Shown: positions 1 to 12,483 of the stretch, piece after piece | Position numbering within the stretch: position 1 is the stretch's first letter | How the letters are laid out: each line of letters opens with the position of its first letter | Assembly (NCBI GenBank): GCA_032719365.1 | Contig: CM064870.1 | Span: 27,346,738 to 27,410,737, forward strand | DNA from: Prinsepia uniflora | Lineage: Eukaryota; Streptophyta; Magnoliopsida; Rosales; Rosaceae | Reading direction: 5' to 3' | Length of the DNA: 64,000 nucleotides | Notes under the pieces: generated by a model | Told to the model about the DNA's origin: nothing | Seen by the model: the letters and a program-made list of their open reading frames with translations, nothing else | Database searches by the model: none | Position numbers and translations under genes: made by a program

Positions 1-2568
1 ATACGAATCCATAGACAGGCGGCACGTTGAAATCGGATGTCGAATGAAGAAGTTATGGTCACGGGAGCGAAATCGGGGATTTGCGTCTTGGGATCCGAAT
101 AAAAGATTAATTAATTCTCATTGGGTAGATATTTTTGGTGGGACCCTTGGATGAGTGACACTTTTCACTCATCGCATTGGTTAATACCCGTAAAAAGTGG
201 ATCTAAATATTAAAATATGATTTATTTTCTTCATGCAATTCCAGCCATCCATCTCATTTCCAAGATTGTATCTGCACCATCCGTTCCAACTTATTTTTCT
301 TTTAATTCTAATTAGTCATCTCTCTTTCTCTCGACATCTCTCAAGCCTCGAAGAACAAGCCTACACAAACTCAAATGATCACAACCACCCAACTTGGCCC
401 TAGACAGTGTGGAACTGGACGTGGGAGGAAGTTAGGAGGCCTGAGAAATGACGGGGAGGAGTTCACGGCAGTCCATGGCAGGGGTAGGCCGGAAACCCAA
501 AAAACCTGTATGACCCATTTAACCATTTTTGGAACTTCCAGCTTTGACGTCTAAAACTTATGCTCATCATTTAAGTTTGATTCTAAGGACCAGGATGAAG
601 CTTTTGATACTGGTTTTGTGGACCTAGACAGCTGGAAAAGCAACGAACAGAGAGGAGGATTTCCAGGCTATGGGTTTTGGATCGCAGGTATAAACCTCGA
701 CCCTTGGTTGTTTTTGGACTAATAGAACTGTAGAATAGACTTAGACGAACCCATAGGTGGAAACCCCGTCGAAAACGGTGACCGAAATTGGGAGAACCGG
801 CCAGGTCGGTCCGTCGATTCAGTTGAATCAGACCAAACCAGTGAACCGATACATACCGGGTTCACTGGAGGTTGACGATGAATAGTACCGGAGGCGTAGG
901 TCTCACGCACAGGTAGTTCAAGCCGCACGTGAGGGCGCGTGAGGGGCATTTTGGGGAAACTTTCAACATGTGAAATCATCTATTCGATGTAACGAACATT
1001 TTGGGACTGGTTTCGTGTCGATCGAACATCGTTTCGATATGTTTCAGGTGTCCGAATGTTTAGGATCAAGTTTAAAAATAGTTAAAAATTTGGGAAAATT
1101 ACGGGGCTTTAATAGGAGGTTAATGATGTGGTTAGTAACCCTCTAGTGTGATTTGGACAGGTTTGGAAGTCCCGGTAATAGTGATGTGTCCCGGGAAAGC
1201 TTATGGCACTCGTATCGAGGAGGCAGCATAGGACGGTCCGTGAGTGGACTTCGTTTTCTAAACTGTGATGCATGCATAACTATTTTATATGTTTTACATA
1301 CATGATTTCTATGATGATGATTGTGGCACTGGTGGATTATATGATTGTACGTATTTCGAGGTAAACCTGTATTTACACGTATTTCAAGGTTTACGAGTTT
1401 ATACTATTGCTATGTGAATGTGAATTCCATAATGATTCTGTGGCATGGTTTTAGTTTTGGAAAGATGAATACGGGCATGAGACCCATTTGAATTATGTGA
1501 TCACGCCAGGGGCCTAGTTGGTTTACAAAATCGGGCTTTGACCCTTTTGAGTTACGTGATCGGGCCAAGAGCCCAATGGTTTACAAAATCGGGCATGAAG
1601 CCCAGTTGAGTTTTATAAATGTGATTTCGGGTCGGGGACCCTAAATAGTTTTGTGATATTTTATAGAGATTTCGGGCAGGGCCCATTGAGATGTTTTGAA
1701 ATGACTTGTAAAACTGTTTTTCATACACCATCTTGATACGAGGATATGTGATGGTCTCCTCCAGGTGTCTGGGACACTGGGGAAGTCACGGTGCATTGCC
1801 TACGAGGGGTCATTATACTGAGCTACCGGACCGTATAATGACTCAGGAGTAGGAATGCTATGATTAGACGTCTGGGACGTCAGACATCTGGGATGTCAGA
1901 GATATTAACCCAGAGAGACCCTGGGTAGCACTCGTTGCTTATTACCGTGAGATATGACGTCTGGGACGTTAGACATCTGGGACGTCAGACATCTGGGATG
2001 TCAAAGATATTGACCCGGAGAGACCACAGGTAGCATGCGTTGCTTATTACCATGAGATATGACGTCTGGGACGTCAAGCGTCTGGGACGCTAGGCATCTA
2101 GGATGCCGAGGATGGTTATGTGGTAAATATGGATTATTGGATTCATGAAATGGTATTTCAGCATTTTTGGATTGTGGTTATGGATTTGGGCAGTGGCCCA
2201 CTTGGTTTTGGATTTACGGTTTTTGGGCTAAGGCCCTAATGGCTTATTGAGTAAATGTTTTGATTACTGATTTTCGATGCATGCATACTTTTTAGTGAAG
2301 GGCATAATTTATCTTTATGAAATGTGTTTTTATGAATTTATTGATTTTCGTCCACTCATAGTTCTGAATGGTTTTGATGCCCTTCAGGTTGATCACGGAT
2401 GCGGGCTGTAGTAGAGACCGAGACATCGCACTGCTCCACCGATCCTGGCACGCTCTGGAAGCCCCGTATGGGTTGAGGTACTTATTATCCCTTGTCTGAC
2501 ACTTCGTGTCAGACGGGAGCATGACACATCCCACGTTAATCCCGGGGGGATTGGGACTGGTCATGTCA
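1..2568 (+). mobile_element. Ty3-gypsy LTR 'A', 3' part, cut by window start
   Basis: This is the last 2.57 kb of a long LTR in plus orientation. Landmarks shared with the other LTRs here, in order: the 'cgaatcc..agacaggcggca' block at 4-25, the 12-bp palindrome at about 150-175, the 'gtaacgaacattttggga' block near 990, GTGAGTGGAC at 1240-1249, TGCATGCA motifs, a hairpin array at 1867-2107, GTCCACTCAt at 2350-2359, the GTCTGACAC/GTGTCAGAC hairpin at 2494-2514 and a mutated end (gggactggtcatgtca) at 2568. No primer-binding site follows the end, so it is either a solo LTR or a 3' LTR. Its 5' end and target duplication lie outside the window. Confidence 0.85.
1867..2107 (+). repeat. Hairpin array in LTR A, TGG-loop units with covarying stems
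   Basis: Short hairpin units share the loop TGG (TAG in the last) but have different, self-complementary arms. Examples are GACGTC/GACGTC (1867-1881 and 2061-2075), GACATC/GATGTC (1883-1897 and 1988-2002), AGCGTC/GACGCT (2077-2091) and GGCATC/GATGCC (2093-2107). Two units have one mismatch. The units sit back to back in clusters separated by 'gatatt...gaccc' spacers. Confidence 0.85.
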
Positions 2569-3480
2569 CTTGCCATCCTTAAGGAGAAGCTTAGTGTCTG
2601 AAACCAAGGAGGTTGAGACTTAACTATAGAAAGACATGCCAACCTTGGAAATTAAGTCAGTAGAATACTTATGCTGATGAATGAAGATACCTTAATTAGA
2701 ATAGGCAACTTGAAGACCAAGTAAATATGAAAGAGGTCTCATATCCTTCATGTCAAACTCGACATTAAGAGAGTGAATCAAACGAGTGATAGCCTTGGAA
2801 TTATTATATATGAAAATTATGTCATCGACATAGAGGAGTAGAATAAAAAAAATTTGTTCCGTGATGCGAGGTGACTAAGGTTGTATCAGAAGGTGATTGA
2901 AGAAAGCCTAGCCTGAGCATAAGTGTTGTGAAGCGAGCATTCCAGACTTGAGGAGCTTGCTTCAGGTCGTACATGAATTTGGCAAGCTTACATACATGAT
3001 GGGGAGAACCAGGTGGTTGAGTCATATAGTCCTCTTCATCCAAGTGACCATGCAAAAATGCATTATTTACATCAAGTTGATGTAGCTGCCAATAAAACTA
3101 ACCTACGAGAGCTGGGAAATGACAAATTGTGGTATGCTTCACCATTGGACTGAATGTCTCCTCGTAGTCTATGCATGCTTCCAGTAGATATCCCTTGGCA
3201 ACCATACGTGCCTTATGACAAGCAAGGGAGCCATTTCCATTCTTGTTTAGCTTAAAGACCCACTTACACCCAATGACACAACGATGGGAAGGTAAAGGGA
3301 TTAAGTGCCAAGTATCCTGCTATTGAAAGGCAGTGAACTCATCAGCCATTGTCAAATGCCACTCAGGGACCCCAAGGGCTTGCTTGTAGGATAAAGGTTT
3401 ATTAAGAGGATTAAGAGCCTGAGATGTGGCGGAGTATATACAGACATGTGTGTGTTCATAATTTTGCACTTCACGATGCT
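2569..3480 (-). pseudogene. Ty1-copia reverse transcriptase fragment
   Basis: The minus strand encodes a degraded piece of copia polyprotein, best preserved at 2822-3055. Recognisable blocks are HGHLDEEDYMTQPPG, then CKLAKFMYDLKQAP followed by the W.ARF segment. These correspond to the palm region before the catalytic YVDD box. Upstream (to about 3480) are remnants of the KARMVAKGY..ETFSPMVK block, and downstream (to about 2650) a remnant of the DD-containing stretch. Stops and frame changes interrupt it. I see no LTRs or gag nearby, so this is an isolated fragment, not a functional gene. The stretch 2569-2650 next to LTR A is not clearly assigned. Confidence 0.75.
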
Positions 3481-4948
3481 ATGCTTAATTGATTAAGTAA
3501 CCAAAGGAATTGAATTTGAGCAACCCTTGAAATTAGTGGAGATTACCCTGGTGAGATCTTTAAGCATAATTACTATTATTTTGAGTGATCTATTTGTTTC
3601 TACTCTTAAACACTCTTCACTTTTGTTTAAATTGTATGATCTCATTATATTTGCATTTATGTTTAAAGAATTTTATCATATAGATGCTCTTAATTTGATG
3701 TCTGATTGTTTGTAAGAGATGATATAGCCTATGTGTAATCAACCTTCTAAAAGCCTTGTCTTTCCCAATTTCATGCTCCCTAAGCTCCTTTGCAACCAAA
3801 CACTTTGCTATTTCGTTCATCACCCACATTACAACCCATCCAAAATTTCAGCTACTCATTATGGCCATACCCTATCATCTGAACTTGTGCTGAGGTTGCA
3901 TCAAATGAGATTCATGGTGAGGATATGATAAGTAATACTATATGCTCCACTAGTTCATGTAATTGGCTTGTATTCAAAACCCAATTTGTGCCATGTCCTT
4001 GGAAGTTTGAGGTCGTTATTGCATGATCTTGGTTCAATTAAAAAAAAAGAAATAGTTGTGAAAATTTTTTATAATGAACCCAAAAGAGTTCAAAGAAAAG
4101 GGCAAAAAAAAAAAGAGAAAAAAAAGAGAAAATATAAAAAAGGAAATAGTGTGAGTTGAATCAAGTGAGCGAAATACCTCAAAGAAAGGCACAATGCCAT
4201 GGCACTCAAGCAAGCAGAAAGAAGGAATAGAAAATTTTCAAATAAGTCAAAGATCGAGTCATGACTTCTCATACCTTGGCACAACTCAGGTTCTTATATC
4301 CCATCATTTCTTTCTTTACTCAAGTGCCTAGCCCGATTTTAACTAATAGTAAAGACCTATTTGATTTTGCAGAAAATTATGCAAAGGATTAAGGTACGTG
4401 TCTATGTTATTAAATGTCAATTCTTTCCTTGAGATCTATTTTCCCCAAAGTGCCATTTTCATGTAATTAATATGTGATTAACTTGATTTCTTAACACAAA
4501 CTCATCACATATGCTTATTTGAGGGAAAGCCCTAGAATTCATGTGTGCATTGAGTGATGCCTAGTAAGGGTTAGAGTTAAGAAAAAATCTTTCTAGGGTG
4601 CTTAGATGATATTGTTTTCCAGCTTAATCATTTGAAAAATTGGTACATGCACTACATACATGAAGTTCGCGGTTATGGAATATCTCTTGGTTTTGCAAAG
4701 CATGTTTCAGATTTTGGTTCCTATTTACTCGTTGATGTTTTGTTTCTAGCATTTTTATTGTTTAAGTAAAACGTTTGTGGGTATTGTAATGTTACAAACC
4801 TCAGGAGACAAAACTCCTCCTACTAGGTGAACCTAGAGGTTTAAATGCTCATATTAATTAGATTGGGTCTTTTATTTTCTGTTTTGCCAAGGGACTAGAA
4901 AAGATAGGTTTCGGTGTATTTGATAAGTCATTATTTATGCACCATTTC
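3481..4948 (+). mobile_element. Degraded retroelement-like non-coding DNA, possibly Athila/Tat 3' region
   Basis: No gene is visible. A purine-rich stretch (about 4030-4150, many A/G runs) is followed by text ending 'gccaagggactagaaaagat...tttgataagtcattatttatgcac'. It resembles the untranslated stretch before the 3' LTR of plant Athila/Tat-type elements. That assignment rests on familiarity with the motif, not on a coding domain. LTR B begins at 4949 and cuts it off. Confidence 0.35.
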
Positions 4949-7900
4949 TGTCAGGACCCGTCCCAAATTCCTCGGGATTAATGTGGGACAGGCCTGATCT
5001 CGTCTGACACAAAGTGTCAGACCAGGAAAAATTACGTCTCTAGCCCTCACCAGGGCTTCCAGAGTACGCCAGGATCGTAGGAGGAGGAGTGTGATGTCTC
5101 GATCTCTGCTACAACCCGCATCCGTGATCAACCTGAAGGGCATTAAAACCACAAAAACTGTGAGTGGACAAAATAATATTTTAATAAAAACATTTCATAA
5201 AAAGACCTTAATTCCCTTCACTATAAGCATATGCATGCATTCAAAAACCATTTCCCAAAACGTTCATAAAACCATTTGAAAACATTCTCAAAACCTTTCA
5301 AGGGTTCATGCCCGGTCCCTATAAACCGTCATGAACCATAAAAACCTTTCAAGGGTTCATGCCGGTCCCCATAAACCATCATGAACCATAAATCCATTTA
5401 TGGGTCCTCGACTCGAAATCACAAGGAAACCGTAAATCAATACATGGGAACTCAGCCCAAATCAAACACGCATGTGGGACTCTGCCCAAATCCAATAAAT
5501 GTGGGTCTCAACCCAAAAATGTTCTCAGTGAAATACTAAAACATCGAATACGGGGTCTACGCCCCAAACAATTTCCAAATATTCAAATACGGGGTCTCCG
5601 CCCCAAATCACTTTCTAAAACATGGAACACGGGGTCTCCGTCCCCAAATCACTTTTCGTAAATCTCATACGTATCGACATACGTATAACCCTTCCGCGGC
5701 ACTTCCGAGAAGATGCCAACTCGGGGCACACAGCCTCTAGGGAACACATCCCCGATATATGTCACTATTCATCTCCATACAAGTGTGCACACCACTCAGG
5801 GTCTCACTCGAGTCTTCCCCATGAATTCTCCATCTGGGAGGCTCTATCTTCTGACCTAGTCCGATCATCTCTCCGGAATCTGGTCCGGGACCACATCATA
5901 ACTCATAACTCCCACTTCTGGAACAGGATCCCTATGGGGATACCCATTCTGGTCTATGGATCGTGACTCTCCAGGTTGACGTCTGGAGGAGACCATATAA
6001 ATCATATGGAGCGTATAATTCATTTCAAATACTTTCTTTCTCAAAACACATTTCAACTGGGTCTCACACCCGATTCATCTCAATAGGATTCCTCGAATCC
6101 GATTCAAATTCACTTTCACAGGCCTCAGCCTAAATCCACAGTTCAACAGGGTCCCATGCCCGAATTCACATTTCGTAAACTGAACTGGGACTCAAGCCCG
6201 ATTTCACAATCAACTAGGCCTTTAGCCCAATATCACGACTAACGGGACCTCAAGCCCGAAACCATAAATCAACGGGGCCTCAAGCCCGATTTCACAACCA
6301 ATGGGGCCTCAAGCCCAATACTACAGTCAAAGGGGCCTCAAGCCCGATATTACTACCAAATAGGCCTCAAGCCAGGATTCATAAACCAACGGGGCCCTCG
6401 GCCCGATCGTATAACTCAAAAGGACCCTCGGTCCGATTCCTCATCAAATCAAATGGACTCCAAGTCCGAGAGTTGTAAATCAAATGGGTCTCATGCCCAA
6501 GTTCGTATTTCTAAATCCAAAACCAAGTCATTAAACCCTCATTGAAAACCTAGCACGTATAAGCATCATATAAAACCGGAAATCTTGAAATACATGCAAA
6601 TATGTAAATCCTAGGCTACCACAAACAAATGCACTCATGTCATCACAAAACATGTATTCAAAAGAAAACAAAACATTTATGCATGCATAAATTTCGAAAG
6701 AAAGGTCCACTCACAGACCGTCCGAAGTTGCGCCTCGATACCCGCTTCATAAGCCTCTCCCGGGCCAATCGCCACCTTTGGGGTTCCTGAACCTGTCCAA
6801 ACTAATTTAGAGGGTTACTAACTACTTAAATAACCCCTCACTAAAGCCCAGTAATTTTCCAGAATTTTTATCTATTTTTAAACGCGAACCTAAACCTTCA
6901 GATGTCCCGAACTATATCGAAACGATATCTGATTGACACGAAACCAGTCCCAAAATGTTCGTTACATCGAATAGATGAAATTACATGTTGGAACTTTCCC
7001 CATTGGACAGTTCAAGTGCCGCCCAAAGGGGCTGCGCGTGGGAGCCACGCATCTTGCACGGTGAATCGTCCTTAAGCTTCAGCAGCTGGTCTGATCCGGT
7101 TCGGTTGGGGCGGTAGGTCCAACTAGACCGGCGTGACCGGTTCAGTGGCATAAATCTTCCATTTTTCGTCCTTTTTCATCCACTCCAACTCCTATGACTT
7201 CCTCTCTTCATTTCCTATCCAACCATGTCCTCAAAACCTAGAAACCAATCATAAATCCTATGGGTTCAAGAATCCAAATAAACCCAAAACTCCCATTTTA
7301 TGTTTAGGGCATAACCAATGGCTAAAACTCAATCCTAAGGGTTCTATTAGGTTCATAGGATCAAGATAGGAAGGTTTGTGGGTTTAGATTGGGCCTACTT
7401 GGCCGGAATTGAAATTTGGTGGGTGACCAACAAAAATGCTTCATGGCCGTGGGATGGCCGGCTCAGCCGTCCCCAGCCACCTTTTGGGCTCCTACTTGAT
7501 TCCAGGAACCTCCCACAACATACCCCAGTCATCCCCTAACATCCTAAATGTCTAAAAACCAAAATCAATTTTGAAATGAAACAGGGGTCACGGTTTTACC
7601 TTGGCCGTGAGTTCCCACCGCCGTTCGCGGCGGTTCTGCTGCTGCCACCATCTTCCTCAGTCCAAGACTCCCCTCAATTCCTTTTAAGGCCTCTCACAAT
7701 ATCAAAAGGGGGAAAGAGAATGGATTTTGGGGTTCATCTGGTTGGTTGGATTGGATGAAACACAAACAGGGGGGATGGATATGCATGTGTCTGTGTTAGG
7801 TGAGCAATGGATGGGTGACACTTGTCACTCATCCATTGGCTCTGATGCAAGTATCTGGGCCCACTTGAAGACAAAATTTCTTCGTCGTAAAGTGTGATGC

Positions 7901-8184
7901 CGTAAATAGTTCCTCGGAACTTTCGTCAACCATAACTTCTCCATCGAACGTCCGATTTTGACGTGTCGCCTGTCTACGGATTCATATCGCCTCGATGTAC
8001 GTAACGGTCTTCGGCCCTTAGCCATCAGACCTCCCAGGTTAAAAGTCAACTGTTTGCTCTCGTTTAGGTGCAAAATCATAATTTCTCCCTGAACGTCCGT
8101 TAATCCTCATCTAATCCTCGATTAGCCATGCTAATCCGTCATTAAGTCTTAATTAATCACGTTAATTCGAGACGGGTCGTTACA
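4949..8184 (-). mobile_element. Ty3-gypsy LTR 'B', complete, 3' LTR of a minus-strand element
   Basis: On the plus strand it starts tgtcaggacccgtccc and ends gacgggtcgttaca, giving 3,236 bp. On the minus strand the next bases to the right read as a polypurine tract, so B is the 3' LTR of an element whose interior lies at 8185 onward. It contains the terminal hairpin (5002-5022), the inverted motif pair GTGAGTGGAC 5160-5169 and GTCCACTCAC 6705-6714, a hairpin array (about 6130-6480), a GC-rich hairpin (7036-7050) and the GGATG..CATCC palindrome (about 7803-7836). The left flank (atttc) and right flank do not form a clean target duplication. Confidence 0.9.
6130..6480 (-). repeat. Hairpin array in LTR B, about 34-bp units
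   Basis: About eleven imperfect units of 30-35 bp each carry a small inverted repeat around a 'ctcaa/cctcg' loop. Most pair GGGC with GCCC. Others pair GGAC with GTCC (6422-6434) or GGACT with AGTCC (6455-6467). The changes keep both arms complementary. Confidence 0.75.
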
Positions 8185-8203
8185 ATCTTCCTCCCTTAAA
8201 GAA
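8185..8203 (-). promoter_or_regulatory. Polypurine tract next to LTR B
   Basis: Read on the minus strand this is TTCTTTAAGGGAGGAAGAT directly before the LTR start TGTAACGACCC. It is preceded by 'gaatttcgaggacaaaa', a phrase typical of the 3' end of long-LTR plant gypsy elements. It would prime plus-strand DNA synthesis and fixes the element orientation as minus. Confidence 0.8.
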
Positions 8204-9126
8204 TTTTGTCCTCGAAATTCAAGTCGACCCGATTCCACAACCAAATGGTGGAATCCAATCATGTTCCTCGACTCGGATATTCTCGTGTACACGTACACAT
8301 CTGTCCAAATGTCGCACTCGTCAATACGTACTGTCACCAGAGCTTCCAAGCTCCAACGCACTCTCGAGAACTACATGTTAGATCGCACGTCTCACTCGAG
8401 ACGAATTGTCGACGTCTCGCTTGTCACTCACCCCGACATGTCATTTCTACTAAGTTATTGTCCAATAGGCTTTTCAGTCTAACACTCTGACACTGTCCAT
8501 CCTATAGTCGTCAGGCTGAATTACGTACTCCCACTAAGGGCTATCACATCCAAGATGACATCCTGCTCAGCATCCGATCAGACAACATTCTATAGATCCT
8601 GCCATCACAATGGCACAAATCGCACCTTACAGACCATACTCAAACCTCTGTCTATACTGACTCTCTTTAGAGTCCCATCAATCCATACTTATCCGAATGC
8701 ATCGGATATTGATCAACCCATTACCACGATATGTCACGATTTCGTGACCATCCGACAACTCCCAGCTCCACTGCGCTTCGCTACTCTACTCTGATTTCGA
8801 CTCGTTCTTGAGTCCCCATATCGTATCTCACATCACTCAGCGATCTCCGCTGACATCTAGACTCACTTCTAGTCTAAACCTGCCACTATCTGATCGCCAC
8901 TCACGTCCATCTAGGACTCTATCTGATTTACAACACATTTTCGACATACCGATTGACCGTGGTCAATCGCATCGTCCAAAGTGCACAACACACCGGTGCA
9001 CCTCTATCACAACAACCATCAAGGCCCTACTCGACCTGCTCACAGACTGCACTCTGGCAATGTCCAACCACATACTCGATCCACCTAGGATCCACTATCA
9101 GCTTCCTCGATAGACGTAAGGTAGCC
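8185..9126 (-). mobile_element. Internal region (3' part) of the B-D element, non-coding
   Basis: This is interior sequence of a long-LTR gypsy derivative, left of solo LTR C. It continues at 12484 after the insertion. I find no pol domain on either strand, and the open frames present are short and unlike known proteins. The first 150 bp next to the polypurine tract match the corresponding part of the second internal region at 51707 onward (tandem 'gtgtacacgtacac'-like and 'ggaatcc' phrases). Confidence 0.7.
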
Positions 9127-12100
9127 TGACAGGACCCGTCCCAACTGGACGTCAAAAACCGTACCCGGTCCTGCTCCCGTCTGACAAGTCATCTGAAAGT
9201 CCGAAACTACCCTTCAATACCTGCCAGACAAGGGAATTTTTTTGCGCCTGTGCCCACACATACCTCCACCTCTAGAATAGCCTCGATCAACGCGCCACGA
9301 CCTGAAGGGTTAACAAAACAGAAAAGGTGTGAGTGGACAAAAATGACCTCTTATAAAAACATTTACCAAAATACATTCTTACCCTCCAGTTTTCACAAAC
9401 TTGCATGCATAACGTAAAACATGAGTAATAGTATGAAATCATTCAAGTATGAACAGTGGACCGATAAAATCAAAACATATTTTCCCATGGTCCACAAAAA
9501 CTCATGTTCACCAAATCAGTTTAACAACTCAAAAAGTTCACAGTTTCTTTAAATCATTTTAACCGCTAAACCACGGTTTCCTCAAAATCATTTTCCATAA
9601 ACCACGGGACTTATTTCCATAACCTGTTGCTTAGAGTCACGTTTATCCCTGCAACGCGTGCATATCAATAGGCTCAAGGACCGCTCAAAATCCGAGCATC
9701 CGCTGCTGTGAACACATCATCAGTCAGCAATCCGTCGCTGGGAAAAACCTCACCAGCCGACGATCCGGATCTCGTGAACATATCACTTACCGATCCATAT
9801 AATCCAGCACATCTGATCTGAGTCAAGCCTCCCCTGGGCTGCAAGACAAAGATCGTGCTACGTGACCTCTTCGGGGTAAACACTTCCATCCCGAAGGCGA
9901 GCGTTATCTCCAGGGTGCACTCCGGGGAAAAACATATTTTCTCCCGAAAGCCCTAAATATCCGCAACATATCACCATCACAAAAACCAGTGAAAAACAGT
10001 TGCATTAAAAACCAAATCATATATCAATACAGGGTCTCAGCCCCAAGTCCCGATTTACTTTATAAATCCGAAAATCATTAATATCATCATGTCATCACAT
10101 GGAAATACAATTCCAACCAAAATCACAATTCCATTGGGTCTCAAGCCCAAAATATCAATATCACGTAAATCCATGCAACTGTAAACCCGAGTTGCCACGA
10201 TCACGTAAATCCATGAAATCAATCACTAACTCATAATCCGAGTCCAAATATCATTTTCAACTTCCTGACTCATAGCCCGAGTCAAAACATCATTTTCAAT
10301 CCGGGCTTTAGCCCAAAACATCATTTGCACGTTCCTCGTAAAACGTGCCCGAAAGACTGATTAAAATAATCACAAAATCACGAGGATACCAAAAATCATC
10401 AAATTCATCAAATTCACATGTAACTCCAAATCCGAGTCAAAATCATTATTTACTTGGGTTCTCACGCCCACAATATCATTTTTAACCAATTTCATGATTT
10501 CTCGAAAATCGTGCCAGATTATAATAATATAATAATCACAAAACCGAGAAATCACCGAATTGAAATACCAATCATGCCAAAGCATATCAAATCATATAAT
10601 AAAGCATTTTAAATCATATATGCATACATCACGGTTAGAAAACAAAGTCCACTCACACACACCGTTCAAAACGGTTCGTTTCTGAGCTGCACGTTTTTCC
10701 GTAAATTCTGGAAATCACAACTCCTGTCCAAAATCATTATAGAGGGTTACTAACATCTCAAAATACTTCATATAATTTTCCCCAATTTTTCCGGAATTTA
10801 AATACGTATTTTAAACGTAAAACAAAACTTCGGATACACGGAACATTATCGAAACAATATCCGATTTCACCGAAATCAACGTCAAAATGTTCGTTACACT
10901 GAGAGGATCAAAAGTCATGTTGACCTCACCTTGAGACTAGGCCGGACGCGCCCTCACGCGCCGCCGTGAGTGGCTGCGCGTGAAACCCACGCGCCAGCTA
11001 CAGTGTCGTCGTTCATGCCCGTTTGTCTGGTAAACGGGTCGTTTAACCCGCGATCAGACCCGTTTGGTTTTCTGTCAATTCCACACTGTTTTCATCAATT
11101 GAACATTCAGTGAGTTTCGTTATAAGTTCAATTAGGGTTCTGTAACATCAATTACTTGAAACATTACCTCAATCCTCACGATCAAGGATGAACAATCGAA
11201 GGACCTCCGGCCACTGTTCATCAGTCGAATTACCTCAATTCCACAAGATTTCCCCAAATTGATTCATCAAGAAGCTTCATTGATCTCAGGTAAACCTTTC
11301 CCCCAACTCAATTGGATCAATTCGTGGCTCAATCTTCACGACTCAAACTCGAACATCCGAACACTGTGCAACCATGGAGTTTCCACCTTGGCCACTGATT
11401 CCTCCCAATTGATGAACCCAGAAGCATCAATGGACCATGAGGAATTGTTTCCCCACCTCAATTTCGTCGTTTGATCACGCATTGATCACGACTCAAGCTC
11501 GATATCTCCCACTGTTACCAAACCCGTTCAGAGCCAATTGGACATGAATTCCTCTCGTTTTTGATTTGAAACAACTCGTCTCAACCTCAGGAAGCTATTT
11601 CCAATGTCCAATTCGATCATCACAGCTCAATTCGACCAATTCGATTTTCCCTCCCAAAACTCAAAATCCGAAATTCCAATTCGGTAGTTACCCTCAATCC
11701 CCCGTGTTTTCCTCACTCAATTAGTCTCTGAATTCTCTCCAATTTCTGTTCATAAGTTTAGTGGATTGGGAGGAGATTAAGGGTGGAAGGATTTTGAATT
11801 TTGGTGGTGCACGGGTTAAGAAATCACAGAAGGGAAAATGGAGGTTTAATGGATTTTTTAATTAATTAATCATCACAAAAACACAATAATTATATTCTCC
11901 CCAAAACAAGGATCCTGGTTTTAGGCCTCAATTTAAGGGATGAGTGACAAGTGTCACTCATCCAAGTGTGTTCAGTCACCGGGTACTGTTCACATTAAAA
12001 TATTATTTTAATCCCGGTTCGTTCGGTTAATCGAGCCCGATTCCGTGACCATAACTTCGTCGTCGAATCTCCGATTTCGACATGCCGCCTGTCGTTGGAT

Positions 12101-12483
12101 TCGTATCGACGAGACCTACGTAACGGTCCTTGGCCCTCGTCCATTGGACTTCCCGGCCAAAAAGTCAACATTTGGCCCCTACTATGCCAAATTACCAAAA
12201 TACCCCTCAACTTCCGAACATCATAACTTTCTCTACGTATGTCGGAATTGAACGTGCCACCTGTCTATGAACTCGTGACGTCCCGAACTACGTCACAGTC
12301 ATCGGTCAAAGTCCATTTGACCGCCCGAACTAAAAGTCAACATTTTGCCCACGCTAGGGGCAAAACGGTCATTTTGCACATTTCGTTCGATTTCACCCAA
12401 CTAATCCCCGATTAGTCATTCTAATTCATAATTAATTAATATTCAATCCCGATATTCGGGACGGGTCCTTACATAGCCCATAA
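9127..12483 (-). mobile_element. Solo LTR 'C' (Ty3-gypsy) with target duplication tagcc
   Basis: A complete 3,357-bp LTR starts tgacaggacccgtccc and ends gggacgggtccttaca on the plus strand. It is flanked by the perfect 5-bp repeat tagcc (9122-9126 and 12484-12488). No interior or second LTR belongs to it, so it is a solo LTR left by LTR-LTR recombination. It sits inside the interior of the B-D element and is therefore younger. It has the motif pair GTGAGTGGAC 9329-9338 and GTCCACTCAC 10647-10656, the GC-rich hairpin 10976-10994 and the 12-bp-arm palindrome near 11939-11964. Its terminus groups with LTR K. Confidence 0.92.

Noticed and set aside
5622..5966. 114-codon open frame in LTR B
   Set aside because: It lies in LTR non-coding sequence with no conserved domain and is not kept in the other LTRs.
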